From positions 31,710 through 95,709 of the forward strand of contig CADBJW010000008.1 in NCBI GenBank assembly GCA_902795135.1: 64,000 bases of DNA, in the 5' to 3' direction. The notes below the pieces were generated by a model that saw nothing but the letters and a program-made list of their open reading frames with translations, did not search any database and was not told the DNA's origin. Origin of the DNA: an uncultured Eubacteriales bacterium. Its GTDB lineage: Bacteria > Bacillota > Clostridia > Peptostreptococcales > Anaerovoracaceae. Of this stretch, positions 45,381 to 55,488 are shown piece by piece (the first letter of the stretch is position 1; each line of letters begins with the position of its first letter). A program made the translations under genes and the position numbers.

Positions 45381-45963
45381 TACGGAAGATATAAAAAGGG
45401 AAGAGGATATTACAGAGAACGAAATGGATGAAACTCAGCAGCAGAGTCAGACCGAGACGGACGAAGCTGAACCGAGTGAAGAAAAGGAGGTAGCTGAGGA
45501 AGAGAAGGGTGAGAACGATCAGGGAGAAGAAGAAAGTCAGGAAGACGGGGAGAGAAAATATCTCCGGCTGATGGCGGACTTCCAGAACTACAAACGACGC
45601 GTAGAAAAAGAGAAAAAAGATCTCTATGCATACGCCAACGAAAAAGTAATGGTAGGGCTCCTCGAAGTTATGGACAACTTTGAACGGGCACTCGAACAGA
45701 ACGCAAATGCTGCAGAAGGTGGCTGCGCCGGATTCGTTGAGGGCATGGAAATGATTTTCAAGCAGATGGTGAATGTGCTCGAAAAAGAAGGCCTGAAGGA
45801 AATCAAAGCGCTGGGTGAGGATTTTGATCCGAACGTCCACAACGCAGTCATGACAGAGGAAACTGAAGAATACGAAAGCGGCAAGGTTTCCGGTGTAATG
45901 CAGAAGGGTTATACGCTGAACGGCAAAGTAATCCGACCTTCCATGGTCAAAGTCGTCAGCTAG
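45370..45963 (+). CDS. grpE: Nucleotide exchange factor GrpE
   Basis: A protein of 197 residues. It releases ADP from DnaK. The first 60 residues are very acidic and low-complexity (Glu-rich). The core has [35 protein letters not shown] and [14 protein letters not shown], then [20 protein letters not shown], the family C-terminus. The start overlaps the hrcA end; GGAGAGGG lies before it. Confidence 0.96.
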   Translation: MTVNTEDIKREEDITENEMDETQQQSQTETDEAEPSEEKEVAEEEKGENDQGEEESQEDGERKYLRLMADFQNYKRRVEKEKKDLYAYANEKVMVGLLEVMDNFERALEQNANAAEGGCAGFVEGMEMIFKQMVNVLEKEGLKEIKALGEDFDPNVHNAVMTEETEEYESGKVSGVMQKGYTLNGKVIRPSMVKVVS

Positions 45964-46013
45964 GCCACCCAAACAGGAAAGCTGCTTTCACAAGAATACA
46001 AGGAGGAAAAACT

Positions 46014-47927
46014 ATGAGCAAAGTAATAGGAATTGATTTAGGAACAACGAACTCGTGCGTTGCGGTACTGGAAGGAGGAGATCCTGTCGTTATCACAAAC
46101 GCCGAAGGATTGAGAACAACACCATCCGTCGTAGGTTTTGCAAAGAACGGTGAACGTTTAGTTGGTGAAACGGCTAAGAGACAGGCCATCACCAATCCGG
46201 ACAGAACCATCGCATCCATTAAGAGACACATGGGTGAAGCCTATGACGTTCAGATCGACGGTAAGAAATACACACCGCAGGACATCAGTGCTATGATTCT
46301 GTCAAAGCTTAAGGCAGACGCAGAAAGCTATCTGGGCGGACCAGTAACAGAAGCGGTTATCACCGTTCCTGCATACTTTACAGACAGCCAGAAGCAGGCA
46401 ACCAAGGATGCCGGCAAAATCGCAGGTCTGGAAGTAAAGAGAATCATCAACGAACCAACGGCTGCTTCACTGGCATACGGCATCGATAAGGCCGACGAAT
46501 CACAGAAGATCCTGGTTTATGACCTGGGCGGCGGTACCTTCGATGTATCCATTCTGGAGCTGGGCGGCGGCGTTGTAGAAGTACTGGCAACAAACGGCGA
46601 CACAAAGCTGGGCGGCGATGACTTTGACGATTGCCTGCTGAACTTCATGGCAGACAGTTTCTCCCAGGAAAACGGCGTTGACCTGAGAAAAGACAAGATG
46701 GCAATGCAGAGACTGAAGGAAGCTGCAGAAAAGGCCAAGAAAGAACTTTCCAGCGCACAGACAACAAATGTAAATCTGCCGTTCATCACAGTAAACGAAA
46801 ACGGCCCTCTGCACATGAACATGGATATCACAAGAGCCAAGTTCGATCAGCTGACTTCACATCTGGTACAGAGAACCATCGAGCCAATGAGAAAGGCTAT
46901 GGCAGACGCAGGCGTTTCCAACAACGATATCAATAAGGTTATCCTGGTTGGCGGATCCACAAGAATTCCAGCTGTACAGGAAGCCGTTAAGAATGTAACC
47001 GGCAAAGAACCGTTCAAGGGCATCAACCCGGATGAATGCGTTGCCATCGGTGCAGCCATTCAGGCAGGTATTCTTTCCGGCGACTCCGAGATGCAGAACG
47101 ACATCCTGCTTCTGGACGTAACTCCGCTGTCACTGTCCATCGAAACACTGGGCGGCGTTGCTACGAAGCTGATTGAAAGAAATACAACCATTCCTACAAA
47201 GAAGAGCCAGATCTTCTCAACAGCGGCAGATAATCAGCCGGCAGTTGACATCCACGTAATGCAGGGTGAAAGAGATATGGCTGCAGGAAATACAACCCTT
47301 GGCAGATTCCAGCTGACAGGTATTCCACCAGCTCCACGTGGAGTTCCTCAGATCGAAGTTACCTTCGATATTGACGCAAACGGCATTGTAAACGTAAGCG
47401 CAAAGGATCTGGGAACCGGCAAGTCACAGAACATTACCATTACTTCATCCACAAAGCTGTCCGAAGAGGAAATCAATGCGAAGGTTAAGGAAGCGGAACA
47501 GTACGCGGAAGAAGACAAGAAGAGAAAAGAAGAAGTCGAAGTCAAGAACCAGGCAGAAACTCTGATCTATGAGACAGAAAAGAACGTTAAGGAACTTGAT
47601 CAGGCACTTTCCGAAGAGGAAAAGAACGATATCAACGGTGCGAAGGATGCTCTGCAGAGCGCACTGAACGCTGGAAATATCGACGACATTAAAGCGAAGA
47701 CAGAAGAACTCACAGAAAAATTCCACACGATTTCTGCAAAGATGTACCAGCAGGCACAGGCTGCACAGGGTGCAGCAGGCGCAGGTCCTGACATGAGCGG
47801 AATGGGCGGACAGGCTTTCGGCGCAGGTCCTGACATGGGAGCTGGACAGGCTGGAGCAGGCAGTGCCGCAAATGACGACAATGTCGTTGATGCAGACTTC
47901 GAAGTAGTGGACGACGACGAAAAATAA
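46014..47927 (+). CDS. dnaK: Chaperone DnaK (Hsp70)
   Basis: A protein of 637 residues, full length. Seen: the ATPase domain with [51 protein letters not shown] and [15 protein letters not shown]. The substrate-binding domain begins near [12 protein letters not shown] after [20 protein letters not shown]. The helical lid ends with Gly/Ala-rich linker and [17 protein letters not shown], the usual EEVD-like acidic tail. AAGGAGG precedes the ATG. Codon use (AGA, GTT, GGC) marks it as highly expressed. Confidence 0.98.
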   Translation: MSKVIGIDLGTTNSCVAVLEGGDPVVITNAEGLRTTPSVVGFAKNGERLVGETAKRQAITNPDRTIASIKRHMGEAYDVQIDGKKYTPQDISAMILSKLKADAESYLGGPVTEAVITVPAYFTDSQKQATKDAGKIAGLEVKRIINEPTAASLAYGIDKADESQKILVYDLGGGTFDVSILELGGGVVEVLATNGDTKLGGDDFDDCLLNFMADSFSQENGVDLRKDKMAMQRLKEAAEKAKKELSSAQTTNVNLPFITVNENGPLHMNMDITRAKFDQLTSHLVQRTIEPMRKAMADAGVSNNDINKVILVGGSTRIPAVQEAVKNVTGKEPFKGINPDECVAIGAAIQAGILSGDSEMQNDILLLDVTPLSLSIETLGGVATKLIERNTTIPTKKSQIFSTAADNQPAVDIHVMQGERDMAAGNTTLGRFQLTGIPPAPRGVPQIEVTFDIDANGIVNVSAKDLGTGKSQNITITSSTKLSEEEINAKVKEAEQYAEEDKKRKEEVEVKNQAETLIYETEKNVKELDQALSEEEKNDINGAKDALQSALNAGNIDDIKAKTEELTEKFHTISAKMYQQAQAAQGAAGAGPDMSGMGGQAFGAGPDMGAGQAGAGSAANDDNVVDADFEVVDDDEK

Positions 47928-47950
47928 AATAACAGCAGAGGTTATTAATA

Positions 47951-49111
47951 ATGGCTGATAAACGCGATTATTATGAAGTGTTAGGCCTCAAAAAGGGCGC
48001 CAGTGATGATGAAATCAAAAAAGCTTTCCGTAAGCTTGCGATGAAATATCATCCTGACAAAAACCCGGGTGACAAAGAGGCCGAAGAAAAATTCAAGGAA
48101 ATCAACGAAGCTTACGCAGTGCTGTCGGATCCTGACCAGAAGTCAAAGTATGACCGGTTCGGTCATGCCGGCGTGGATCCGAACAGCTTTGCCGGCGGCT
48201 TTGGCGGCGCAGGCGGATTTGGCGGATTCGAAGACATCTTCGATATGTTCAGCGGCGCATTTGGCGGCGGTGGCGGCTTCGGCGGCTTCGGTGGTTTTGG
48301 CGGGCAGCGCAGAAGCAATGGACCGCGCAAAGGCAATGACATCCAAAAGTCACTGACCATCGACTTTACAGAGGCAGCTTTTGGTGTCAAAAAGCACATC
48401 AAGCTGACGAAATACGTCAAGTGCAAGACCTGCGGCGGCACTGGAGCGGCTCCGGGAACATCGAAGAAGTCCTGTCCGAAGTGCGGCGGCACCGGAGAAA
48501 TCCGGACCCAGCAGAGGACGCCTCTTGGAACCTTCCAGAGCGTTTCACCGTGTCCGGACTGTAACGGAACCGGTGAAATCAACGAGTCCCCTTGTCAGGA
48601 CTGCGGCGGCACCGGCAAAGTAAGAGATACGGTCAATATTACAGTCAATATTCCGGCTGGCGTAGATACCGATTCCGTCATCCCAATCAAGGGACAGGGC
48701 GAACCGGGCATCAATGGCGGACCGGATGGAGATCTGTACATCGTCCTTAATGTACGGCCGCATAAGCTCTTTGAACGGCGTGGTCAGGACCTGTGGCTGG
48801 AGATTCCGATCTCCTTTAACCAGGCGGCTTTGGGAGATGAAATCATTGTTCCAACGCTGGAAGAGAAGGTTTCCTATAAAGTGCCGGCCGGCACCCAACC
48901 GGGAACCGTCTTTAGGCTCAGGGGAAAAGGCATCAAGAACCTTCGGAACAGCCGCAAGGGGGACCTTTATGTGAAGGTTTCTCTGGAAATACCGACGAAG
49001 CTTAACAAGAAACAGAAGAAGGCAATCGAAGAAATGGGCAAGACCGTTACCGACGAATGTTACTCTAAGAAGAGCGGTTTCCTTGATTCCATCAAAGAGT
49101 TCTTCTCATAA
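47951..49111 (+). CDS. dnaJ: Chaperone DnaJ (Hsp40)
   Basis: A protein of 386 residues. It delivers clients to DnaK and stimulates its ATPase. Seen: J domain with [10 protein letters not shown] (HPD motif), a Gly/Phe-rich segment (about 75-120), four zinc CxxCxGxG repeats ([32 protein letters not shown]), and the C-terminal client-binding domain. Full length. Closed by a strong terminator. Confidence 0.97.
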   Translation: MADKRDYYEVLGLKKGASDDEIKKAFRKLAMKYHPDKNPGDKEAEEKFKEINEAYAVLSDPDQKSKYDRFGHAGVDPNSFAGGFGGAGGFGGFEDIFDMFSGAFGGGGGFGGFGGFGGQRRSNGPRKGNDIQKSLTIDFTEAAFGVKKHIKLTKYVKCKTCGGTGAAPGTSKKSCPKCGGTGEIRTQQRTPLGTFQSVSPCPDCNGTGEINESPCQDCGGTGKVRDTVNITVNIPAGVDTDSVIPIKGQGEPGINGGPDGDLYIVLNVRPHKLFERRGQDLWLEIPISFNQAALGDEIIVPTLEEKVSYKVPAGTQPGTVFRLRGKGIKNLRNSRKGDLYVKVSLEIPTKLNKKQKKAIEEMGKTVTDECYSKKSGFLDSIKEFFS

Positions 49112-49130
49112 TCAAATGAACAGGAGTATT

Positions 49131-49161
49131 GGGGTTGTTGCGCATACAACAACCCCTTTGT
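49131..49161 (+). terminator. Terminator after dnaJ
   Basis: GGGGTTGTTG-CGCATA-CAACAACCCC is a perfect 10-bp hairpin followed by TTTG. The weak T-run may allow read-through into prmA. Confidence 0.75.
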
Positions 49162-49183
49162 TTACAATAAGATAAGGATAGCT

Positions 49184-50182
49184 ATGAAATATTTAGAACT
49201 GAAAGTGCATGCTTCCAGACAGGGCATCGAGATGGTGACGGAACTGTTTTTGAAAAACGGGATCGATCAGGTCATGATCGATGATCCGGCCGACATGGAA
49301 GACATCCTGAACAAAAAGCACGAATACGATTGGGATTACATCGACGACAGTCTGAAGCAAAGACCCGACCGGGAGCCTACCATCTCCGCGTACTTTGAGG
49401 ACAGCGAAGAGGGCAGGGCTCTGGTGCAGCATCTGAAGCTGGATATCATGAAGCTAAAGGGCGAAGAACAGTATGGCGAATACGGCAGTGAAGCGGACTT
49501 TGGAAGGCTCTATGCCGAAGACATTCTGGTCAACGATGAAGACTGGAAGGATAAGTGGAAAGAGAATTTCAAACCCGTCAAGGTCACGGACCGGCTGGTT
49601 GTCAAACCGACCTGGGAAGAGTATGATGCAAAGGCCGGAGAATTGATCCTGCAGATCGATCCGGGCATGGCCTTTGGTACCGGAACCCACGAGACCACAA
49701 GCCTTTGCATGAAACTGCTGGAAAAATACATGCAGGACGGGGCAGGTCAGAAGATCTTAGATGTGGGATGCGGCTCCGGCATTTTATCCATTGCGGCGGC
49801 CTTGCTTGGGAGCAAAGAGGTGCTGGGGATTGAAATCGATGAGGATGCTGTGGAAGTCGCCAAAGAAAATGTATCTCTCAACGGCGTTGAGGAGGCCGTC
49901 TGCATCCGGCAGGGTGATCTGACAAAAGGCATCGACTTCCGGGCGGACATTATCGTCGCCAACCTGATGCACAATCTGGTCATAGAACTGTCCCCAAGTG
50001 CGAAAAAGCACCTGCAAAAGGACGGGGTGTTCATCTCCTCGGGGATCCTGCTGGAGAAAAAAGAACAGGTTGCGGAAGCGGTCAGAAAGGCGGGATTTGA
50101 GATCCTCGAAATCCCGGAAGACGGGGAGTGGTGTGCCATCGCCGCCCGTCCGAAAAAGAAACTGTTTGGAATTTTTGGATAG
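49184..50182 (+). CDS. prmA: Ribosomal protein L11 methyltransferase
   Basis: A protein of 332 residues. It trimethylates L11. Seen: the N-terminal substrate-recognition domain (YLELKVHASRQGIEMVTELF), DPGMAFGTGTHETTSLCM, the SAM loop ILDVGCGSGILSIAAALLG, IVANLMHNLVIELSP, and GVFISSGILLEKKEQV. Full length; it ends with a Lys-rich tail. It precedes rsmE by 10 bases, the usual order after dnaJ. Confidence 0.95.
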   Translation: MKYLELKVHASRQGIEMVTELFLKNGIDQVMIDDPADMEDILNKKHEYDWDYIDDSLKQRPDREPTISAYFEDSEEGRALVQHLKLDIMKLKGEEQYGEYGSEADFGRLYAEDILVNDEDWKDKWKENFKPVKVTDRLVVKPTWEEYDAKAGELILQIDPGMAFGTGTHETTSLCMKLLEKYMQDGAGQKILDVGCGSGILSIAAALLGSKEVLGIEIDEDAVEVAKENVSLNGVEEAVCIRQGDLTKGIDFRADIIVANLMHNLVIELSPSAKKHLQKDGVFISSGILLEKKEQVAEAVRKAGFEILEIPEDGEWCAIAARPKKKLFGIFG

Positions 50183-50192
50183 AGGGAGATTT

Positions 50193-50957
50193 ATGAGCAG
50201 ATTTTTTGTAGGACCCGAGAATGTGGGACTGAACAGAATCATCATCGATAACAAGGACGACCTTCATCATATGACGAAAGTGCTGCGGCTCAAAGAAGGG
50301 GACGAAGTGGATGTCTCAGATACGGTAGAATGGGAATACCGGGCGAAGATCCTGTCCATGGACAGTCAGGAGGCACAGCTTGAGATTCTCGATAAGCAGG
50401 CTTTTGCAGGGGAACCCTCTGTGGAAGTTACCCTGTTTCAGGGAATCCCTAAACAGGGCAAAATGGAGACCATCATCCAGAAGTGTGTCGAGTTGGGCGT
50501 GCACGAAATCGTGCCTGTGTTTATGGACCGGACCGTGGTCAAAGACAAAGGAAACCTCCAGAAAAAAACCGACCGGTGGAACAAAGTTTCGGCGGAGGCT
50601 GTCAAACAATGCCGCCGCGGGATCATTCCCTGGGTGGCTGAGCCGATCAAATCAAAGGACTTGACAGAGCGGTTTGCGGATTTTGATCTGGTCCTGTTCC
50701 CTTATGAAAACGAAAAGGGAAAAACTATTAAGGAAGCGCTGCTGACGGCGACGAATCCTATGTATCAGGAAATTACGGGAAACGTACTAGAACGCGTTGC
50801 GCTGGTCATCGGACCGGAAGGCGGGTTCTCCGATGCGGAAGCAGAGCAAATCGTTGCAGCCGGTGGAGAGTCGGTTTCTCTGGGTAAGACGATCCTCCGA
50901 ACGGAAACAGCAGGCATGGCAGCTCTGGCCATGATCATGTATGAATTGGAATTATAA
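50193..50957 (+). CDS. rsmE: 16S rRNA (uracil1498-N3)-methyltransferase
   Basis: A SPOUT-fold methylase of 254 residues. Seen: an N-terminal PUA-like part (MSRFFVGPENVGLNRI, HHMTKVLRLKEGDEVDVSD), FQGIPKQGKMETIIQKCVELGV, VIGPEGGFSDAEAEQI and SLGKTILRTETAGMAAL forming the SAM knot. The frame is open far upstream, but the ATG at 50193 with GGGAGA is the family start. In operon with prmA and mtaB. Confidence 0.95.
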   Translation: MSRFFVGPENVGLNRIIIDNKDDLHHMTKVLRLKEGDEVDVSDTVEWEYRAKILSMDSQEAQLEILDKQAFAGEPSVEVTLFQGIPKQGKMETIIQKCVELGVHEIVPVFMDRTVVKDKGNLQKKTDRWNKVSAEAVKQCRRGIIPWVAEPIKSKDLTERFADFDLVLFPYENEKGKTIKEALLTATNPMYQEITGNVLERVALVIGPEGGFSDAEAEQIVAAGGESVSLGKTILRTETAGMAALAMIMYELEL

Positions 50958-50974
50958 CAGATAGGAATCTAACT

Positions 50975-52387
50975 ATGAAAATTGCTTTCCACACACTCGG
51001 ATGCAAAGTAAATCAATATGAATCGGAAGCCATGGCCAAGGAGTTTCGCCGGCGGGGTCATGAGATCGTTGGCGAGAGGGATTACGCGGACGTCTATATC
51101 ATCAACACCTGTACCGTAACGGCAGTTGCCGATAAGAAATCGCGCCAGTACATTCGCCGCATGAAGAAGGTGAACCCGGACAGTATCGTTGCGGTAACGG
51201 GATGCTACGCGCAGATTCTTCCTGAAGAAGTGTCTGCGATTCAAGGCGTGGACATCGTGACGGGGACCAACGAAAAGCACACCCTCATCGATTACATCGA
51301 AGGGCGGGCAAAGGCAATGGCGGAAGCGGCGGATGCGTTGACCGAAGAAGAAATCCACATCCGGTCCTATGAGGAGCTGGGTGTTTTTGAAGATATGGGC
51401 ATTGTGGACAAACGGGAGACCAGAACCCGCGCCTACATCAAGATCCAGGAAGGCTGCAACCGGTTCTGTTCTTACTGTGTCATTCCCTATGCCAGAGGAC
51501 CCGTTCGAAGCCGGCCGCTGCCTTTGATCGTAGAAGAAGCAAAGGCTTTGATCGCGGACGGATGCAAGGAACTGGTTCTGACGGGAATCAACACGGCCCA
51601 GTACGATATGGAAGGACGAGATCTTTACGGAGCCAATACGAATCCGGAAGAAGTCTTTGGCGTGGAAAAAGCTATTGCGGCCATCAATGCTCTGGAAGGG
51701 GATTTTAGAATCCGTCTCAGCAGTTTGGAACCTGCCGTGGTCAATGCGGATTATGTGAAGCGGCTCTTCCGCTACGAGAAGCTGTGTCACCATTTACACA
51801 TGTCAGCCCAGAGCGGGAGCAACGGGATTCTCAAAGCCATGAACCGTCCATACACCCTGGATGAGTATTACCAGATGGTCAACGCTCTTTTTGAGGAAGA
51901 CGATTGTTACGGCATTTCGACGGACATCATCGTAGGGTTTCCGGGAGAAAAAGAGGCGGATTTTGAAGAAAGCTGCAAACTGGTTCGAGAGTGCAGCTTT
52001 TGCAAGACCCATATATTCAAGTATTCCAAGAGACCTCTCACAAAAGCCGCGGACATGGAGCACCAGGTTTCACCGCAAATCAAAGGGAAGCGGGCAGAAG
52101 AACTGGAACAAATCGCGGCAGAAGCAGCAAAAGGCTTTTACCAGATCAACCTGGCAGCAGCCGAAGAGGGAAGACGGGAACGGGTACTGCTGGAGGAAAT
52201 CGTCCAAAAGCCATCGGGCCGTTACCTGACCGGATACACGGGAAATTACATTCGCGTGTACATCGATGCGGCGTCCCTTCCGGTAAAGGAGGCGGCAAAG
52301 GCAGAACCGGAGCTTTTGCTGGATGACTTTGTGAATGTGAGATTGACTGGAATTATCTATGACGGAATGAGCGCAGTTGTGGTATAA
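50975..52387 (+). CDS. mtaB: tRNA t6A37 methylthiotransferase MtaB
   Basis: A radical-SAM protein of 470 residues. It converts t6A37 to ms2t6A in tRNA-Lys. Seen: N-terminal domain FHTLGCKVNQYESEAM, CTVTAVADKKSRQYIRR and TGCYAQ with three cluster cysteines; the radical-SAM motif GCNRFCSYCVIPYARGPVRS; the TRAM domain in the last 60 residues. The stop TAA overlaps the -10 box of the next gene. Confidence 0.95.
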   Translation: MKIAFHTLGCKVNQYESEAMAKEFRRRGHEIVGERDYADVYIINTCTVTAVADKKSRQYIRRMKKVNPDSIVAVTGCYAQILPEEVSAIQGVDIVTGTNEKHTLIDYIEGRAKAMAEAADALTEEEIHIRSYEELGVFEDMGIVDKRETRTRAYIKIQEGCNRFCSYCVIPYARGPVRSRPLPLIVEEAKALIADGCKELVLTGINTAQYDMEGRDLYGANTNPEEVFGVEKAIAAINALEGDFRIRLSSLEPAVVNADYVKRLFRYEKLCHHLHMSAQSGSNGILKAMNRPYTLDEYYQMVNALFEEDDCYGISTDIIVGFPGEKEADFEESCKLVRECSFCKTHIFKYSKRPLTKAADMEHQVSPQIKGKRAEELEQIAAEAAKGFYQINLAAAEEGRRERVLLEEIVQKPSGRYLTGYTGNYIRVYIDAASLPVKEAAKAEPELLLDDFVNVRLTGIIYDGMSAVVV

Positions 52388-52388
52388 T
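52380..52388 (+). promoter_or_regulatory. Extended -10 of the hinT promoter, overlapping the mtaB stop
   Basis: TGGTATAAT with TATAAT at 52383-52388, 32 bases before the hinT ATG. Gives hinT a promoter separate from the heat-shock operon. Confidence 0.45.
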
Positions 52389-52420
52389 GAATTCAGTTTT
52401 ACGAAGAAAGGAGCAAATCC

Positions 52421-52762
52421 ATGAGTGATTGTTTATTCTGCAAAATCATCGAAGGCGAGATTCCTTCCAATAAAGTATATGAAGATGATAAAATCTTGTG
52501 TTTCCATGATGTAGACCCGCAGGCACCGGTACACGTGCTGATCATTCCGAAGAAGCACATTGCCTCCCTGGACGAACTGACAGAAGAAGATGCGGATCTG
52601 GTCAGCTACATCATGCTGAAAGTGAAAGATATCGCGGCAGAACTTGGCCTGGATAACGGTTACAGATTGGTCAATAACTGCGGTGAAGATGGACTGCAGA
52701 CAGTACAGCATCTGCATTTCCATCTGCTGGGCAAACGCAAGATGACCTGGCCTCCAGGCTGA
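52421..52762 (+). CDS. hinT: HIT-family nucleotide hydrolase (HinT)
   Basis: A protein of 113 residues. It hydrolyses AMP-lysine-type phosphoramidates. Seen: CLFCKIIEGEIPSNKVYEDD with a CxxC zinc pair, DPQAPVHVLIIPKKHI, and the histidine triad HLHFHLLGKRKM. Full length. AAAGGAG precedes the ATG. Confidence 0.94.
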   Translation: MSDCLFCKIIEGEIPSNKVYEDDKILCFHDVDPQAPVHVLIIPKKHIASLDELTEEDADLVSYIMLKVKDIAAELGLDNGYRLVNNCGEDGLQTVQHLHFHLLGKRKMTWPPG

Positions 52763-52774
52763 TAAAAATAATCC

Positions 52775-52803
52775 TTGCAAGGAAGCCCATAAGCATATAT
52801 AAT
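52775..52803 (+). promoter_or_regulatory. Promoter of rpsU
   Basis: TTGCAA (52775-52780), a 17-base spacer and TATAAT (52798-52803), giving a leader of about 80 bases. TTGCAAG recurs at 52811, and a second TATAAT-like box lies near 52862. Confidence 0.7.
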
Positions 52804-52889
52804 AACAACGTTGCAAGATGACCTTTGTCATAGAGACAAGGACCGTTTTCAAGACGAACTATAATAATATGTCAGGAGGTGAAACGGGG

Positions 52890-53069
52890 ATGGCACAGGT
52901 AATCGTAAAAGAAAATGAAAGCTTAGAAAGCGCTCTTAAGAGATTCAAGAGATCATGCGCTAGAGATGGCGTCATGGCAGAAGTCAGAAAAAGAGAGCAC
53001 TACGAAAAGCCAAGCGTAAAGAGAAAGAAAAAGTCTGAGGCTGCTAGAAAAAAGGCTAGGAAATACTAA
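52890..53069 (+). CDS. rpsU: 30S ribosomal protein S21
   Basis: A protein of 59 residues, strongly basic at its end: [19 protein letters not shown], then [19 protein letters not shown] and a Lys/Arg tail. The ATG at 52890 has GGAGG upstream. Standing alone between hinT and yqeY is the usual Gram-positive context. Confidence 0.97.
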   Translation: MAQVIVKENESLESALKRFKRSCARDGVMAEVRKREHYEKPSVKRKKKSEAARKKARKY

Positions 53070-53085
53070 GCGAAAATAAGAAACG

Positions 53086-53111
53086 AAACGGCATCAGTTA
53101 TGGTGCCGTTT
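53086..53111 (+). terminator. Hairpin after rpsU (weak terminator or attenuator)
   Basis: AAACGGCA pairs with TGCCGTTT around a 10-base loop. Only TTTATCATTT follows, so termination is likely partial and yqeY may be co-expressed. Confidence 0.5.
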
Positions 53112-53140
53112 ATCATTTGCCTAAATCTGAGGAGGTACGT

Positions 53141-53593
53141 ATGTCACTGAAAGAAAAGCTCAATGCCGATTTCAAAGAGGCAATGAAAGCAAAAGATAAA
53201 GTCCGCAAGGACACCATAAACTTTGTTAGAGCGGCCATCAAGCAGGTCGAAGTGGACACCAGAGAAGAAGTAGACGATCAGGGAATCGCCGCGATTCTGG
53301 CCAAGCAGGTCAAAATGAGAAAAGATGCTCTGGCAGATTTCGAAACAGCAGGCAGAACAGATATGCTCCAGGCATACCAGGCCGAAATCGATGTGCTGAT
53401 GGAATACATGCCGCAGCAACTGACCGATGAGGAAATCATGAACATCGTCAAAGAAACCGCAGCAGGGCTGGGCATCGAAGAGGGTTCCGGCAAGAAGTCC
53501 ATGGGAAAGCTCATGGGTCCAGTGATGGGCAAGGTCAAAGGTCTTGCAGATGGAAACGATGTCAAAAACGTTGTTATGAAATTCTTAGGATAA
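53141..53593 (+). CDS. yqeY: GatB/YqeY domain protein
   Basis: A protein of 150 residues, the normal size. The family resembles the tail of the GatB amidotransferase subunit; its own function is unsettled. Seen: MSLKEKLNADFKEAMKAKD, LAKQVKMRKDALADFETAGR and YMPQQLTDEEIMNIV. It ends with GKLMGPVMGKVKGLADG. GAGGAGG lies before the ATG at 53141. It is followed after 6 bases by ygiQ. Confidence 0.92.
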   Translation: MSLKEKLNADFKEAMKAKDKVRKDTINFVRAAIKQVEVDTREEVDDQGIAAILAKQVKMRKDALADFETAGRTDMLQAYQAEIDVLMEYMPQQLTDEEIMNIVKETAAGLGIEEGSGKKSMGKLMGPVMGKVKGLADGNDVKNVVMKFLG

Positions 53594-53599
53594 TCAGCG

Positions 53600-55447
53600 A
53601 TGGGTTTTCTGCCGATAAACAGAAAAGAAATGAAAGAGAGAGGATGGGAACAGGCCGATTTCGTTTTAATAACGGGCGATGCTTATGTGGACCATCCTTC
53701 TTTTGGTACGGCCATTATCAGCAGGCTTTTGGAATCACGGGGATACCGTGTGGCGATCCTGGCCCAGCCTGACTGGAAAAGCGTGGACGATTTTCGGCAG
53801 TTTGGAAGGCCTCGTTTGGGATTTCTGATCAACAGCGGCAATGTGGACTCCATGGTCAACAACTATTCGGTGTTCAAGCACCGAAGGCGAGGCGATGTCT
53901 ATTCGCCAGGCGGGAAAGCGGGCAAGCGTCCAGACCGGGCGCTGATCGTTTACAGCAACCGGGCCAGAGAAGCCTACAAAGACGTTCCGGTGATTCTGGG
54001 CGGGCTGGAGGCGAGTCTTCGGCGCCTGGGCCATTACGATTACTGGTCCGACAAAGTCCGGCGATCCATTCTTCTCGATGCAAAGGCCGACCTGCTGATT
54101 TACGGCATGGGGGAGCGGGCCGTTTTGGAAATTGCGGAAGCCCTCGATGCCGGCATTGACATTTCGGATATCAGCTGGATCCGCGGCACCTGCCTGCGGG
54201 TTGGCAAAACCGACGGAAGCGGAAGCTTTATTCCGGAAGGCGATGACGTCATACTGCCGGCGTTTGATGAAATCAGTAGCGAGACGGATCACGGGAAGCT
54301 TCGATACAACGAAAGCTTTGCCAAACAGTACCGCAGCAACGATCCCATAAACGGGAAACGATTGATCGAACCTTATTCGGAGACCTGCAGCATCGTGCAG
54401 AATCCGCCTCAAATGCCTTTGGAGGAAATGGAGCTGGATGATCTGTACGATCTGCCCTACATGCGGACGTATCATCCGGTGTACGAAAGGGACGGGGGCG
54501 TTCCAGCGATCCGGGAGGTGAAATTCAGCATCACGGCTAACCGGGGATGTTTCGGGGGCTGTGCCTTTTGCGCCATTACCTACCACCAGGGACGGGAAGT
54601 TCGAAGCCGAAGCAAAGGCTCCATCGTCAAAGAAGCGGAGGCGATGACCCGGGATCCCCAGTTTAAAGGATACATCCATGACATTGGCGGACCGACCGCG
54701 AATTTCCACCATCCATCCTGTAAAAAGCAGCTGGAGCATGGAATGTGCGGCAGCAAAGACTGTCTCTTTCCGAAGCCTTGCAGCCAGCTGGATACGGATC
54801 ACAGCGATTACATCGACGTGCTGCAAGCAGTTCGCGGGATGAAGGGTGTAAAAAAAGTATTCATCCGGTCCGGAATTCGCTATGACTATATGATGGCCGG
54901 ATGGAACAATCACCAAAAGACCCATGGCAGCGGCAAGGAGTTTTTGGAGGAGCTTTGCCGGCATCACGTCAGCGGCGTTCTTAAAGTCGCTCCGGAACAC
55001 GCATCGGATCGCGTATTGCGGCAGATGCATAAGCCATCCATTGACGTCTTTGACCGGTTCAGCAAAGAGTACAAGAAGGCAAGCCAGAAGGCAGGCCTGA
55101 AACAATACATGATCCCGTACTTCATATCCTCCCATCCGGGGAGCACGCTAGACGATGCTGTGGAGCTGGCGCGGTATATGAAAAAAACGGGATTCGTGCC
55201 GGATCAGGTGCAGGATTTTTATCCGACACCGGGAACGCTGGCGACCTGCATCTACTACACAGAACGGGACCCATTTACCGGCCGTAAGGTTTATGTGGCA
55301 AAAGATATAAAAGAGAAGAAGATGCAAAGGGCTTTGCTTCACTTCCACAAGAAAGAAAACCGCAAGCTCGTGATGGAGGCGCTAAGACTCGCGGGCCGCG
55401 AGGAACTGATCCCTGAATTGCTTCACGGGAATCATTCCAATCGCTAA
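53600..55447 (+). CDS. ygiQ: YgiQ-family radical SAM protein
   Basis: A protein of 615 residues. Seen: N-terminal MGFLPINRKEMKERGWEQ, ILGGLEASLRRLGHYDYWSD, the radical-SAM cluster site NRGCFGGCAFCAITYHQGR, DIGGPTANFHHPSC, a further Cys pair region, and QVQDFYPTPGTLATCIYYT near the end. All match YgiQ, a large conserved radical-SAM family of unknown reaction. Translation may be coupled to yqeY. Confidence 0.93.
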   Translation: MGFLPINRKEMKERGWEQADFVLITGDAYVDHPSFGTAIISRLLESRGYRVAILAQPDWKSVDDFRQFGRPRLGFLINSGNVDSMVNNYSVFKHRRRGDVYSPGGKAGKRPDRALIVYSNRAREAYKDVPVILGGLEASLRRLGHYDYWSDKVRRSILLDAKADLLIYGMGERAVLEIAEALDAGIDISDISWIRGTCLRVGKTDGSGSFIPEGDDVILPAFDEISSETDHGKLRYNESFAKQYRSNDPINGKRLIEPYSETCSIVQNPPQMPLEEMELDDLYDLPYMRTYHPVYERDGGVPAIREVKFSITANRGCFGGCAFCAITYHQGREVRSRSKGSIVKEAEAMTRDPQFKGYIHDIGGPTANFHHPSCKKQLEHGMCGSKDCLFPKPCSQLDTDHSDYIDVLQAVRGMKGVKKVFIRSGIRYDYMMAGWNNHQKTHGSGKEFLEELCRHHVSGVLKVAPEHASDRVLRQMHKPSIDVFDRFSKEYKKASQKAGLKQYMIPYFISSHPGSTLDDAVELARYMKKTGFVPDQVQDFYPTPGTLATCIYYTERDPFTGRKVYVAKDIKEKKMQRALLHFHKKENRKLVMEALRLAGREELIPELLHGNHSNR

Positions 55448-55488
55448 ATCATTGTTTCGATACAGTCTATATAACACGAGGAACGCAA

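Noticed and set aside
46500-46814. Minus-strand frames opposite dnaK
   Set aside because: Shadows of the strongly biased dnaK sequence.
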